Source: a virus. From it: DNA of 56,534 nucleotides. Under the pieces are notes generated by a model. That model was not told where the DNA came from, made no database searches, and saw only the letters and a list, made by a program, of their open reading frames with translations. Below are positions 27,501-36,928 of the stretch, in pieces. The translations under genes and the position numbers were made by a program. Location: IMG/VR virus record IMGVR_UViG_3300007276_000059, positions 1 through 56,534 of that record; one strand, written 5' to 3'. The stretch's first letter is position 1, and every line of letters begins with the position of its first letter.

Positions 27501-30500
27501 GTTAGGTCAATGGGGCCCACAACACGATAAGGTTTATTCTAAAATGAGAACTGGCGAGTCTATGTCTCCTTCAGAAATGAAGTTAGCAGCTCAACCATTA
27601 AAAGGAGTTTACTTCGAGATAAATGAAGGCAGACCAGTGTATTTAAAATACTCTCAAGCTGTATTGATTCCTTCTCTGGTAAAAGGGACTCCAATGGAGT
27701 CTATCTATAATAAGATGACACAAAATCCTGAAACTGGCAAACCTTATGGTGATAAAGAAGGACATTTAGAAGTTCATGAAGTGGTAACTATTGATGGTAT
27801 CAAAGTAGGAGCTGTTGAACCAACACGTATTAATGTGGACGGAACTACTGAATTATTACCTGAAGCTGATATTGTATTGAATCCTCAGATTCTCAACAAT
27901 CGTGGATGGAAATTACAACAGGATTTACCGATCAAATTAATGCACGATACTAATGTAGGTTCTCAAATTCAAAAGAACATTTTTGAAGGACTTAAATTAA
28001 CAGGAGATTATTCTGTTAATGGAGAGTCTAAGCCGGTAAAAGGAAAAGACTTAGCTCAAAGAATACATGACACTGTATCCAAGTTATCTAACTTAGGAAA
28101 AGAAGATATTAAAAGAGAGTTTGGTATTGATGAGAATAACATCATTACTGATAAAAAATATATATACAATGCTCTTCTTAGAGAGTTTGAAGATAGAGGT
28201 GGTAACGAAAATGTATTAGATGCATTACGTAAACAAATGCCATTAGATTCTATACCTCAAATCAAAGGTAAAGTTGAAAGCATTTTCATGTCTATAATGA
28301 ATAGAAAGATGACTAAAATTTCTACTGAAGGTGGAAGTTTTATTCAAGTATCTCCATTTGGACTTGAAACTGTTGGTGAAGACTCTGGTATTACAATAGT
28401 ATCTAAAAGCTATAATGGTAAAGCCTTACTTCCTCCTCGTATTGAGAAAGGAAAAGTATTACCTGGCCAAGCATTCATAACTCATACTCAAGCTATGAAA
28501 TTATTGTCTAAACAAAAGCCTAAAATTAAATTAGAAGGTAAAGATATTGCATCTGCAATTGCTCTACTAGATCCTAGTGCACTTGAGATGATTACATATC
28601 GTATTCCTAACCAAGGGATGTCTTCTAATGATTACTTAGAGATTGTTGGTGTATTACCTCCTGGAGTTGGAGATAGTATTATAGTGTATGATGGATTGCC
28701 TGCCAAGACTGGTAGTGATTTTGATATTGATAAGTTATTTGCTATGCAAAACACTTTAGTATATGATCCAGAAATAATGAAGGTGACTAAACTTACAAGA
28801 GAAAATGCTCATTTATTACCTAAAAAGGTAACTAAGCTTTCAGAGAATGCTTCACAAAAACAAATACTTGAAGCTAAATCTAAAGATGAAGCAAATCATG
28901 CGTCTAAAATAGAGAAGCTATTAACTCAGAATGATCTTGTAGCTCAATATAAGGCTGTATTAAATTCGCCACTTACTTATGACGCTATGATGCGTTCAAT
29001 TGATGGTGCTCAGTTAAAAGATGATATCGTTGGAACTAAAGGTAAAGATGGTAAGCTAAAAGGAGGGTTGTTCCCTGCACCTGTAATGAAGAATATGGAA
29101 TTATTCTCACCTCTTACTCAATTAGAAACTAAGAGTGATTATTTATCAGGTAAGATGGGTGTAGGTCAAACTGCAAATCATTTAGTGGATCATGTAATGA
29201 ATCAAATGTTAGATGTAAGATTAACTAAATGGATTGGTGTTGGTAACCAGAGAGAAGTAACGGGGAAGAAAGGAAAGAAGAAATTAATAACATTCTTTGA
29301 TTCCGAAACGACTGGAACTCATTCAATAGCTGATAACTTATCTGCATTCTTAAACGCCTATGTTGATATTGCTAAGGATCCATATATTGCCAGAGCTAAT
29401 CATAATTCAGTAACAGCTAATACAACGTTCATGTTGTTAAGAGCTGGTGCAGATATGAAATGGGTAAATAGATTCATAGGTCAGCCAATCTTAAAAGAAC
29501 TCGTTGATTTACAGAGAGAGCAAATGAGTATCACTGCAAATGACATCATGCTTAAAGGTGTCGATGGTGAATTAAGTAAAGGAAATGCATTAGATCAGAT
29601 TCGTATGAAATACGAGTTTGCTCCAATACCTTCTAATGTATCTGGTCATACTGTTGCAGGACTGTCTGAAGCAGCACTAGAGAAAAATATAAGATCTGGA
29701 ACTCAGGATGCTAATTTAGATTATGAGGTATTGAAAGCATGGTCATTCTTGCAAGAGCAAGGTAAGATATTTGGCGAGGCTGTAATAGCATCTAAATCTG
29801 ATACTGCAGGTGCAGGTGGATCTAATGTAGATAGATTAGTAAATGAAAACAAGATAAAGAAAGTATATAAAGATAAAAATATTGAAGGGTATGAGGCTAA
29901 GTTCAATGGAACTATGTTAGGTACATACGCTGAGAACACTCTACAATTTGTTAAAGATGTTATAAGGGCTTCTAATTTATTTTTATCTGGGACTCAGGGA
30001 GCTATTGATACTTATAATACTGTGTCATTTCAAACAGCAAATGGAGAATTACTTACAGATGCTAAATTAGGTAAAGCTATCGATGGAGCATTCTATTCTT
30101 ACATCATGTCTGGTACTACATTATTTAAAGATAATAACAGTAGGTACAAAACTCTTACTGAAAATGTTCCTGATAGTATTTTAGAAAGACAACAAGATAT
30201 TGTTGATGGTAAGGCTGAACAAAATTTCTTAATACAAGAATTTGAAGTGAGCACATGGAAGGATAAGAAGTATCTTGGTATTAATAACAAGAATAAGCCA
30301 ACGTATTATGAGAACCAAATTTACAGAGGTTGGATGGATTTATATGAGAGTTATAATTATAAAGCAGACGGATCATTAGATACTGATTCTATACATCCTG
30401 ATAAGAAATTAGCAATAGATCTAGTTAGATATGCATTCTTAAGCTCAGGGTTTCAGAATAACCTGTCTCAATTCTTTTCATATATACCTCATCAAATATT

Positions 30501-31170
30501 GAAAGACTTTAATATTAGTGGTGAGATTAGAGATGCTATTACGCAAGCTGATGAGATGGCTACTGATAATAATTTTGTATCCCAATTTCAAAGACATAGT
30601 AAGAATAACTCTAAGGTAGTTAAATCACTGAATGTAGGCAAGATGGAAGGTAATAAAAACCTATTCATTTATGCTCCTGCTAAAAATAAATCACAAGAAT
30701 TCGGATCTGTTGATGGTAATACAAGATTTTTCCCTAAATTTGTGAATGGAAGAGTATCTTCTTATAATCCACAAACAGGTTGGACTAAGGTTGATAATCA
30801 CTTATTTGAACAAGTAGGAACAGTACAGAGGATTGATGCTGACGGTGCTAAAATTAGAGTGCCAGTGTATTCCAGAACATTCGAATTGGGATCTACCAAA
30901 GGTAAGTATAAGAGTTTTGAATATGCAAAAGGACAGAAAATTACTGAGTCCCAAGTTTCAGAAAACAACGTGCCGCCATTAGTTCAAGTGAAAGCTCAAG
31001 ACCAGTTAAATGAAATTCTTAAGAATGAAAAAACATTTAAAGATAATAATGGGAAGCAGTTTGATGATATTATCACTGATGCTATCATAGAACAAAAAGC
31101 TGGTGACATTCAGACTATAAAAGATAATCTAACACAAATCATTGCGGATAAGAAAATCACATGTAAATAA
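24595..31170 (+). CDS. Virion-packaged single-chain DNA-dependent RNA polymerase (phi14:2 gp66-like)
   Basis: A 2191-residue protein carrying D1375-F-D1377-I-D1379 inside TGSDFDIDKLF. This is the catalytic metal-binding DxDxD motif of multisubunit-type and crAss-like polymerases. Phi14:2 gp66 is of very similar length (about 2180) and has the motif at nearly the same place. The family folds two double-psi beta-barrels in one chain, is packaged in the virion and transcribes early phage genes after ejection. The C-terminal part carries further cleft and cargo regions that I cannot delimit. It starts MKECTVLN and ends KITCK, seven bases before the next cargo gene. Here it would act on the leftward block at 35-56 kb. 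The family call is secure; temporal role is by analogy. Confidence 0.93.
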   Translation: MKECTVLNIANGKKSELYYQFKEIFQDEQAAEIAYAKVIGSSFMKRFGDWGYNYKNSGAKDLKKIGLVEANGEPMLKQDLTTNMWFFTDKNGDRDYIDKYKFSEFTAQQVEEVTDYLLYRFVLEGGKKSYNEYDPSELEEGRILASIDRAIATYIEDIQGKENKDQLSVNIELVRKNRVDFKNELISSIQSLGLKVRERITDPEGNPITEIAEKDKGGGVNIKESFETNSKDTATVNTKIFLSQIEERVFAEDIYGNEVSVPVESGFLETPAFAKFDDVWETLNKILVDEVGYGHGENVVDIFDVMYNKISDFQDTKLWMHDLLDKLKFYQDTGNTNKITEFVQAFSKTNLNYFVTQVDGGEYTVINATSTNSRQSQLTNRWNNSFVARFLGEDGKLADRERGVLAQVLKDTRTSFKEWNKNYAQVSKEYREAQGIAETLYKEDSVGREEAMEEALENYQDGLYDNAGVSATGLVSILERLGATDITTDDVNTMIIMNGGDKKVAQTIDSLYKSLGFMLNDILKEGHEFTNDAGAFENVFNREIFTKAFAEAVGFRMTDMSDSSVLLNQGKSGYTVSNPTYISNKINEWKKDPNQLENMMLDISKKNSEWLSYLLALDKDKGDERNNERAKRLDSFKAGLDASFKSKGKNDGVENTSITTNDQINANLVQMLNTNLGGKSMFPTIIAADKSRRILFEGLPTFKSNIQSRDDGSIYISPKAVDTAFGYFLDEYNRMKRVNRENKDDDIKKVVHYHGDKGNGLKSQIFPQFNKNSLDPEFAELRAAIYGETFKDDKHEGMSSGQEEVVRKFIEQDLMARVGEHAEKLKNLDGLSENMVSHYKRITKGDPIVALAGDYFMNGLISSVEYTKLFSGDPAYYKNNADLIKRIPATYTDGLQLRLESGDALRFNQATIEGVEVSSKYVDKILKSVKDKSIADAYTRDPSRNLSGVNTTDAQAWITPRRWRFLKQKLGQWGPQHDKVYSKMRTGESMSPSEMKLAAQPLKGVYFEINEGRPVYLKYSQAVLIPSLVKGTPMESIYNKMTQNPETGKPYGDKEGHLEVHEVVTIDGIKVGAVEPTRINVDGTTELLPEADIVLNPQILNNRGWKLQQDLPIKLMHDTNVGSQIQKNIFEGLKLTGDYSVNGESKPVKGKDLAQRIHDTVSKLSNLGKEDIKREFGIDENNIITDKKYIYNALLREFEDRGGNENVLDALRKQMPLDSIPQIKGKVESIFMSIMNRKMTKISTEGGSFIQVSPFGLETVGEDSGITIVSKSYNGKALLPPRIEKGKVLPGQAFITHTQAMKLLSKQKPKIKLEGKDIASAIALLDPSALEMITYRIPNQGMSSNDYLEIVGVLPPGVGDSIIVYDGLPAKTGSDFDIDKLFAMQNTLVYDPEIMKVTKLTRENAHLLPKKVTKLSENASQKQILEAKSKDEANHASKIEKLLTQNDLVAQYKAVLNSPLTYDAMMRSIDGAQLKDDIVGTKGKDGKLKGGLFPAPVMKNMELFSPLTQLETKSDYLSGKMGVGQTANHLVDHVMNQMLDVRLTKWIGVGNQREVTGKKGKKKLITFFDSETTGTHSIADNLSAFLNAYVDIAKDPYIARANHNSVTANTTFMLLRAGADMKWVNRFIGQPILKELVDLQREQMSITANDIMLKGVDGELSKGNALDQIRMKYEFAPIPSNVSGHTVAGLSEAALEKNIRSGTQDANLDYEVLKAWSFLQEQGKIFGEAVIASKSDTAGAGGSNVDRLVNENKIKKVYKDKNIEGYEAKFNGTMLGTYAENTLQFVKDVIRASNLFLSGTQGAIDTYNTVSFQTANGELLTDAKLGKAIDGAFYSYIMSGTTLFKDNNSRYKTLTENVPDSILERQQDIVDGKAEQNFLIQEFEVSTWKDKKYLGINNKNKPTYYENQIYRGWMDLYESYNYKADGSLDTDSIHPDKKLAIDLVRYAFLSSGFQNNLSQFFSYIPHQILKDFNISGEIRDAITQADEMATDNNFVSQFQRHSKNNSKVVKSLNVGKMEGNKNLFIYAPAKNKSQEFGSVDGNTRFFPKFVNGRVSSYNPQTGWTKVDNHLFEQVGTVQRIDADGAKIRVPVYSRTFELGSTKGKYKSFEYAKGQKITESQVSENNVPPLVQVKAQDQLNEILKNEKTFKDNNGKQFDDIITDAIIEQKAGDIQTIKDNLTQIIADKKITCK

Positions 31171-31176
31171 AATATT

Positions 31177-34100
31177 ATGAGTTGTACAACGTATTTATAT
31201 AAAGGACAAAAATTGAATGAAGAACAACTTATTCAGGTATTGTCGATTGATCCAAAGATAGTAGAATCTTACAAAGCTCAAGAGGAGCGTCAAGGTTCTG
31301 ACTATGAAAGAGAAGATAGAATCATTTTCGAACAGAAAGTAGATGCTCTAAAGAAGACTATGAATGTTGAAGTCATATATGATGAGACTGTTGAAACATC
31401 TAGGCTACTTGGGCGTAATGATCCAAGAACTAAAGCTGCAGGAAAGCCTGTTATCTTAATTAATCCTAACCAATTATTCAAGACTACTGCAATCCATGAA
31501 TTTGGACATGTATTTATTGATGCATTTCCAGGTGGCTTGGAAAATAAAAGACTTCAAAGAGCATTGGATCAACTTCGTGATACAGAATTGTGGGCAGAAG
31601 TTACGGCATTGTATCCTGATTTATCTGAAAACATGCTTCATAAAGAAATATTGGTGACAGCTATCGGGAGAGAAGGATCACAAATATGGGAAGATGGAGA
31701 GAATAAAAGTAAATGGGAATCATTTGTAGCATGGTTTTCAGATTTCATCAATAGAGCTTTTGGGCTTAACAGAAATGAAGTGCAGAGCTTATCACGCGAG
31801 CTATTGAATGATAGGGTGAAAGATATCAGTGCTACACAAATAGAAGAGACTGCTCAAGAGATGCGTCCGTTATTTATTAACAAAGAAAAAGAAGCTAAAA
31901 CTGAAGCTGATAAAAATTTCGATAGTTTAGAAGCTAAAGTTGAGAAAGGATACAACAATTTATTAGGAGTTGTTACTAAAGTATATAGAAGTCAAATAAA
32001 AACTACTGAATCTGCCAGAAAAAGAGAGAAAGCAAATGTAGAGGCAGGTAAAGTAACAAGATTATCGTCTATCGCAGATTTACAAGAAAAACTTCAAAAA
32101 TATGAAGAGGCTGATAAAAAGTTTGGATTTGTAAGATACTTGAATTGGGCACGTAAAGAGTTGCATTTTATGAAAAGGGAAATTGACAGAAGAGAAAATG
32201 AAGGTGCTTTAGATAATAATGCTTTAAGAAAAGCTTATAATTGGAGTGCTTCATTTAATGTATTATCAGAACTACAAGGATTGTTAGAAGAACTAAGAAA
32301 TACTGTTAAGTTAGAAGATGGTGAGCTTGTAACAATGAGAGATCTTCTTACGGAACTTAATGGTGTTCGTAAAGAAATAGATACTAAGTTACTTAAAAAT
32401 TCAAGAAAACATTATGCTGAATTATTAGCTAAACATGATACTGAAACTGAAGAGGGATATAAACTTGGATTTAAGCAAGAGTATGCTGAATTAGAAGCTG
32501 TTGGTGATACTGGTATGCAGGAGGGTGAATATATTATCCAGAAAATGCAGGAGAATAAAGTTGAAATTGAAGACGCTAAATTAATTAAAGCAGAAGAGAG
32601 ATCTGAAACTTCATTAACTAAGATGAGTAAATTATCTATGATGCTTTTATCTGAGAAAGAGATGAAGGCTAAAGATATTCAGATGATCTCAAAACTTCTT
32701 GATGAGGCTTCTCGTAAGATAGAGAAGTTCTCTACTGAAGAAGCCACTAATGAAGACGCTATGAATAAAGCATTCAAAAAACATTCTGACAGTAGAAACA
32801 TGAAAAAGAAATACTCTGGGATGTTTGTAACATCTGAAGATGGAGTATCGTATTATACTGGTGAATATAAGCCAGAGTTTATTGAAGAGAAAAATAAAAT
32901 GGCCCGTGAAATGGGTGACCAAGAAATTTATGATGAAAAATATAAAGATATTCAAGTTGCTGAAAAAGAAGATAGAGAAGGTAATAAAGATTACTACTAT
33001 GAATCTACTGTTGTTTCGTCTAAGACTGGAAAACCTATAAAGAGAAAAATAAGTATTCCCGGTGGATCTGAAGTTAGAGTTGAAGGTATTGCAGATTTAA
33101 AAGATGGCGAGAGAGCTATGCATGTATCTTATAAAATGACTAATGGTAAGAGAATGACTATTCCTATTAATGAAGCTATTGCTCGTAGTGAATATTCTCA
33201 CTGGAAAAGTACTAACATGAAAAAGGTTAAAAGAAAAATTAACGGTAAAACAGTTACAAGAATATTACCTACTGAAAAATGGAAAAGTGAAGAATGGAAG
33301 GAACTTAAGAAACCTGAAAATAAGATTAAATTTGATGAACTTGAAAGGCTTAAAGAAAATAATAGACGTACTGATGCAATGTATGATAAAAAAGATTCTA
33401 TTATACAAAAGCTAGATGAAGGTAGTGATTTACATCCAGATTTTAGAAGAGCTGAATTTATGAGACTACCTGGAGTCATGAAGACTACAACTTCAAGAAT
33501 TGCTGAGGGACAGTCAATAATGACTATGGGTAAAAATGCCATCAGTAGATTGATAGAAACTCAAGAAGATGATTTCGATGTAGAAACTTATACAGATTTC
33601 AAAGAAGGCGAGACATTAAGACTTCCTTCTCCATATAGAGCTAAGTTGCAGGAAAATGATCAGTCATTTGACTTACACACAATAGGATTATTACATTCTG
33701 TTATGGGTAAAAATTATGAAGAGAAGAAAGCAATTGAATCTACTCTACTTGTATTGACAGAGGTTATGGCTAAGAAGCAATATCCTGTATTAGACTCCGT
33801 GACAGGTAAACAAAAGATTGACGCACAAACAAAGAAACCTTTATGGGTATCTGGAGCTGATTCGGCTGAGCATAAGAAGGCTTTATCTATATTAGAGAAT
33901 AGACTATATAGCATTACAACAAAGCAAGCAGGAGGCTTTAAAATAGCTGGTAAAACTATTGAGACTCAGCAAGTAGTTAAAGCTGGTTTAAAGTATTTTG
34001 GAACTGTATCTCTTGTATTTAACTATGCTAACAGTATTGTGAATACAACTACTGGTACATTCTCAAATCTAATTGAAGCTGTTGGAGGTGATACTTATAA

Positions 34101-35292
34101 TTTAAAAGATTACAAGAAAGCACAACAGCTTTATAATTTTGACCTGAAGAATATAATGGCTGATATGGGAGCTAACGTATCCAAATCTAAGACTAATTTA
34201 CTTATGTCTAATTTCAATACAATGGGACCGGGACATCTTAATAACAATTTTGAGGAAGGATCCAGAATGGAAGGGTTAATGAATCAAGATAGCTTACGTC
34301 CGTTATCTAACATGGGTGAACACATGATGCAGTCAAAAGTAATGTATGCAATATTGAGTAGTATTAAAGTTCAGAATGATAAAGGAGTTTGGTTAGATAT
34401 TAATGGTGCTCCAACAACATCTAAATCTAAAGCGGCCAGTTTAGTTGACATGATTACTTTTAAGGTTAATGATAAAGGTGGTAAAGAAATGGTATTAAAT
34501 CCAGCAGTACAGAATACATCATTCACAACTGGAGGAGGACAAGAAGCAATTCTTTTGGAAACGCGTAATTTAATCAGAAGTAAAGTTGATGAATTACACG
34601 GACAATATACTAATGACATCCAAGCACACGCTCAGAGATATATGTTAGGTAAGATGGGATTCTTCTTGAGAAAATGGATGATACCTGGATACCTGCGTAG
34701 ATTTCGTGGTATTCAAAATTCATTCAAACCTGCAGATGCAGAATTATCTGAAGCAGATGAATTCTATTCTGCAGATCAGAAAGAACACATGGAAGGGTAT
34801 TACATTTCAACAGTTAGATTCTTATCTAAAGTTATATCAGATACAAGGGAAGATGGTATTAACATCGCGAAGTCATGGAAAGAATTAACACCTAAGCAAC
34901 AAGCAGGTATTAGAAAGACTATGATGGATGTAGTTTTAATGACAGCAATAACATTAGCTTACGGAATTATGGAAGGTGATGGAGATATTGATGATGAAGA
35001 TATATTCTTAGCGTATTTATTAAGAAGACAACAATCTGAATTAACAACATTTGCTAACCCTGTTGAAGCATTTAAGATTGCACAAACCCCAACTGCAGCA
35101 GTAGGTAACTTGAAGCAGATATTCAAGACTATGAATTACATGACACCGTGGGCATGGGGAGATAGATATAAAGTTGGCCCATATAAAGATGATCTGAAAT
35201 TGTATCACAAAGCTAAACGATTGTTACCAAGATTCAAGAATAATGATGACTTTAAACAATCATTGGACTTCTTACGAACTATGAATATGTAG
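31177..35292 (+). CDS. Giant cargo protein: N-terminal zincin, coiled coil, C-terminal helical region
   Basis: A 1371-residue protein. Near the N-terminus H107-E108-x-x-H111 (AIHEFGHVFIDAFPG) is a clear zincin metallopeptidase motif, with MLHKEILVTAIGREG about 45 residues later able to give the third ligand. Residues about 240-560 are charged, helical and coiled-coil. Residues about 930-1000 include TVSLVFNYANSIVNTTTG, a weakly hydrophobic stretch, and a further hydrophobic helix lies near 1245-1265 (MMDVVLMTAITLAYGIM). It is the last late gene before the convergent terminator. A role in cleaving cargo proteins or cell-wall cross-links, or forming the ejection channel, is inference. Confidence 0.75.
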   Translation: MSCTTYLYKGQKLNEEQLIQVLSIDPKIVESYKAQEERQGSDYEREDRIIFEQKVDALKKTMNVEVIYDETVETSRLLGRNDPRTKAAGKPVILINPNQLFKTTAIHEFGHVFIDAFPGGLENKRLQRALDQLRDTELWAEVTALYPDLSENMLHKEILVTAIGREGSQIWEDGENKSKWESFVAWFSDFINRAFGLNRNEVQSLSRELLNDRVKDISATQIEETAQEMRPLFINKEKEAKTEADKNFDSLEAKVEKGYNNLLGVVTKVYRSQIKTTESARKREKANVEAGKVTRLSSIADLQEKLQKYEEADKKFGFVRYLNWARKELHFMKREIDRRENEGALDNNALRKAYNWSASFNVLSELQGLLEELRNTVKLEDGELVTMRDLLTELNGVRKEIDTKLLKNSRKHYAELLAKHDTETEEGYKLGFKQEYAELEAVGDTGMQEGEYIIQKMQENKVEIEDAKLIKAEERSETSLTKMSKLSMMLLSEKEMKAKDIQMISKLLDEASRKIEKFSTEEATNEDAMNKAFKKHSDSRNMKKKYSGMFVTSEDGVSYYTGEYKPEFIEEKNKMAREMGDQEIYDEKYKDIQVAEKEDREGNKDYYYESTVVSSKTGKPIKRKISIPGGSEVRVEGIADLKDGERAMHVSYKMTNGKRMTIPINEAIARSEYSHWKSTNMKKVKRKINGKTVTRILPTEKWKSEEWKELKKPENKIKFDELERLKENNRRTDAMYDKKDSIIQKLDEGSDLHPDFRRAEFMRLPGVMKTTTSRIAEGQSIMTMGKNAISRLIETQEDDFDVETYTDFKEGETLRLPSPYRAKLQENDQSFDLHTIGLLHSVMGKNYEEKKAIESTLLVLTEVMAKKQYPVLDSVTGKQKIDAQTKKPLWVSGADSAEHKKALSILENRLYSITTKQAGGFKIAGKTIETQQVVKAGLKYFGTVSLVFNYANSIVNTTTGTFSNLIEAVGGDTYNLKDYKKAQQLYNFDLKNIMADMGANVSKSKTNLLMSNFNTMGPGHLNNNFEEGSRMEGLMNQDSLRPLSNMGEHMMQSKVMYAILSSIKVQNDKGVWLDINGAPTTSKSKAASLVDMITFKVNDKGGKEMVLNPAVQNTSFTTGGGQEAILLETRNLIRSKVDELHGQYTNDIQAHAQRYMLGKMGFFLRKWMIPGYLRRFRGIQNSFKPADAELSEADEFYSADQKEHMEGYYISTVRFLSKVISDTREDGINIAKSWKELTPKQQAGIRKTMMDVVLMTAITLAYGIMEGDGDIDDEDIFLAYLLRRQQSELTTFANPVEAFKIAQTPTAAVGNLKQIFKTMNYMTPWAWGDRYKVGPYKDDLKLYHKAKRLLPRFKNNDDFKQSLDFLRTMNM

Positions 35293-35321
35293 CATATTTA
35301 GATAAAAAAAAGCTATAAAAA

Positions 35322-35353
35322 AAAGCCCTATCAGAATTAACTGATAGGGCTTT
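35322..35353. terminator. Bidirectional terminator between late and early blocks
   Basis: A 13-bp perfect inverted repeat (AAAGCCCTATCAG at 35322-35334, CTGATAGGGCTTT at 35341-35353) with a 6-nt loop lies where the two convergent blocks meet. Read leftward it is followed by at least eight T; read rightward by TTT only, so it is stronger for the early block. The remaining bases of 35293-35406 are AT-rich with no gene seen. Confidence 0.9.
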
Positions 35354-35406
35354 CTAACTAACATAAACATTAATTTCAAATCACAAAAATTAATATTTTA
35401 ATGACT

Positions 35407-35718
35407 CTACACTCTACTCTTCATCTTGACGTAGAGTCGTTCATATTCTGAATCTATTACAGAAATATACTTTTTAACATCATCATAATCATTTTGATTG
35501 TATAATATGTTATTTAAAGGTTTAAAAGGAATTCCTTTCTGAATAAATATTTTAACCATAGTACTATTTTGCGATTGAGCTGATACATAAATGGTCAAAC
35601 CTTGTTTATTGCACCAGCTCATTGCTTCAATGTTCCTATTGAAATATCTATAATCAATCTCATTCTGTATCTTTAACTTCTGTAGTTTCTCCTGCTTTGT
35701 AGTTAATTTCTTGTTCAT
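35407..35718 (-). CDS. Small unknown early protein
   Basis: A 103-residue basic protein (MNKKLTTKQEKLQKLKIQNE start). The N-terminal third is a charged helix; the rest is mixed, with TIYVSAQSQN and NDYDDVKKYISVIDSEYERLYVK. It is the last gene of the leftward block and ends in TAG. No family is recognised. Its end is 54 bp from the bidirectional terminator. Confidence 0.65.
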   Translation of the reverse strand: MNKKLTTKQEKLQKLKIQNEIDYRYFNRNIEAMSWCNKQGLTIYVSAQSQNSTMVKIFIQKGIPFKPLNNILYNQNDYDDVKKYISVIDSEYERLYVKMKSRV

Positions 35719-35748
35719 CTTCGCATTCCTTTATCATGTCGATTAAAT

Positions 35749-36234
35749 TTATCTGCTTTCCCATGAGAATTCTGGTTGATTATAATATGATTCACTCTGG
35801 ATCACTTGTTCAATATAGCTTTGTGCTGTACTTCCATAGTAATCTCTAATATCAATCAACATTTGTTCACTAGGTATCAATAATGAATCTATTCTCATCA
35901 AGAAAGTCTTTTTCTCGCTAAGTAGATGTCTAACGGCTGTACCTGTTGTAGAATCGCAACGAATTGCTAATGGTATTGTTTCAACAATTCCTTTGAATGG
36001 TGATGATTCAGCAACATATAATAACAGTTGGTCGGCACACATTATTTTATTATTACTGCCTCGGTTCTTTCTCATACTTCTACGTGTAATGTTACTGTCT
36101 TCTATTTCTGCAATATAGGAAGCTGAATTATCAGTGTAAGCATCTTGCTGAACCATTTTATCTAATACTTTAGATTTAATTATGCATATTGAACCTATTC
36201 CTGGTGGCTTAGGTTGTCTTCTTCTTAATATCAT
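35749..36234 (-). CDS. Unknown early protein
   Basis: A 161-residue protein opening with a basic, proline-rich segment (MILRRRQPKPPGIGS), then a mixed alpha/beta core with RSMRKNRGSNNKIMCADQLLLYVAES and a C-terminal helix. No motif points to a function. A stem-loop terminator separates it from the previous gene (36371-36928), so it may have its own weak promoter or depend on read-through. Confidence 0.65.
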   Translation of the reverse strand: MILRRRQPKPPGIGSICIIKSKVLDKMVQQDAYTDNSASYIAEIEDSNITRRSMRKNRGSNNKIMCADQLLLYVAESSPFKGIVETIPLAIRCDSTTGTAVRHLLSEKKTFLMRIDSLLIPSEQMLIDIRDYYGSTAQSYIEQVIQSESYYNQPEFSWESR

Positions 36235-36262
36235 GTGATTTAATTTTAATTGTTAATAAAAA

Positions 36263-36284
36263 TGGGGAGCTATTACACTCCCCA
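36263..36284 (-). terminator. Intrinsic terminator (leftward) with a second hairpin nearby
   Basis: On the minus strand TGGGGAG, loop TGTAATAG, CTCCCCA is followed by TTTTT. Just upstream in the same gap, around 36327-36356, a weaker CTCG/CGAG hairpin shares the nine bases GAGTGTAAT with this one. The gap 36235-36370 holds no gene. Confidence 0.8.
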
Positions 36285-36370
36285 ATGTTAATTTAGATAA
36301 TAGTAGCCACTTAAAATTTCTCGGGCATTACACTCGTAAATAGTTCGAGGTTTTTTTATCTAGAAATGGA

Positions 36371-36928
36371 TCAACTCCCAAATCCTTTTACAGTCTCGAA
36401 TATTACTTCAGGAATGTCGTCAGAAAAAGGAGAATCAGTTTTAATTATCAGTTTATTTATGTTCCTGCTTACAGTTTCCAACTGCATATCAGGAGCATCA
36501 GATTTCACTGAATCTTGTTTGTCAAGAATCTTTCGAATCCTACTAACGTTATTGTAGCCCATCTTCTTCATGTACTCTTCTATCGCTTTCTTATGGGAAT
36601 CTGAGAAATCTTTATATTTCCCTTCGGCAAATAATTCTCTGCCTCTCTTCATTACATGTGTTAGCTTAAACTTGTAAACCACCTTCTCGCCAAAGTCAGA
36701 ATGACCAAGGTACATTGGGTGGCTCATTAGTTTACCTTCATATTTCAGGAAGCCTGGTTTGCTAGACCAAGCGTACATAACACAAAAAGTTTCATCGCCA
36801 TCATCAAAAGATACATAACAATTTAATAAGAACTGAGCATACTCAAACTTCACTTCAGTATCAACCAAAGGAAGCATATAAGTCAAGCTCTTATTCTTAA
36901 CTAAATTGATTTTAAATGTGTCTTTCAT
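36371..36928 (-). CDS. Unknown conserved-looking early protein
   Basis: A 185-residue mixed alpha/beta protein starting MKDTFKINLVKNKSLTYMLPLV. Its ATG overlaps the stop of the PD-(D/E)XK nuclease gene (ATGA), so the two are translationally coupled. It has a hydrophobic beta core (FLLNCYVSFDDG, FCVMYAWSSKPGF) and a helical region near 100-130 (HKKAIEEYMKKMGYNNVSRIRK). I recall similar proteins in crAss-like early regions but no function. Coupling to the nuclease suggests a partner or inhibitor; inference only. Confidence 0.7.
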   Translation of the reverse strand: MKDTFKINLVKNKSLTYMLPLVDTEVKFEYAQFLLNCYVSFDDGDETFCVMYAWSSKPGFLKYEGKLMSHPMYLGHSDFGEKVVYKFKLTHVMKRGRELFAEGKYKDFSDSHKKAIEEYMKKMGYNNVSRIRKILDKQDSVKSDAPDMQLETVSRNINKLIIKTDSPFSDDIPEVIFETVKGFGS

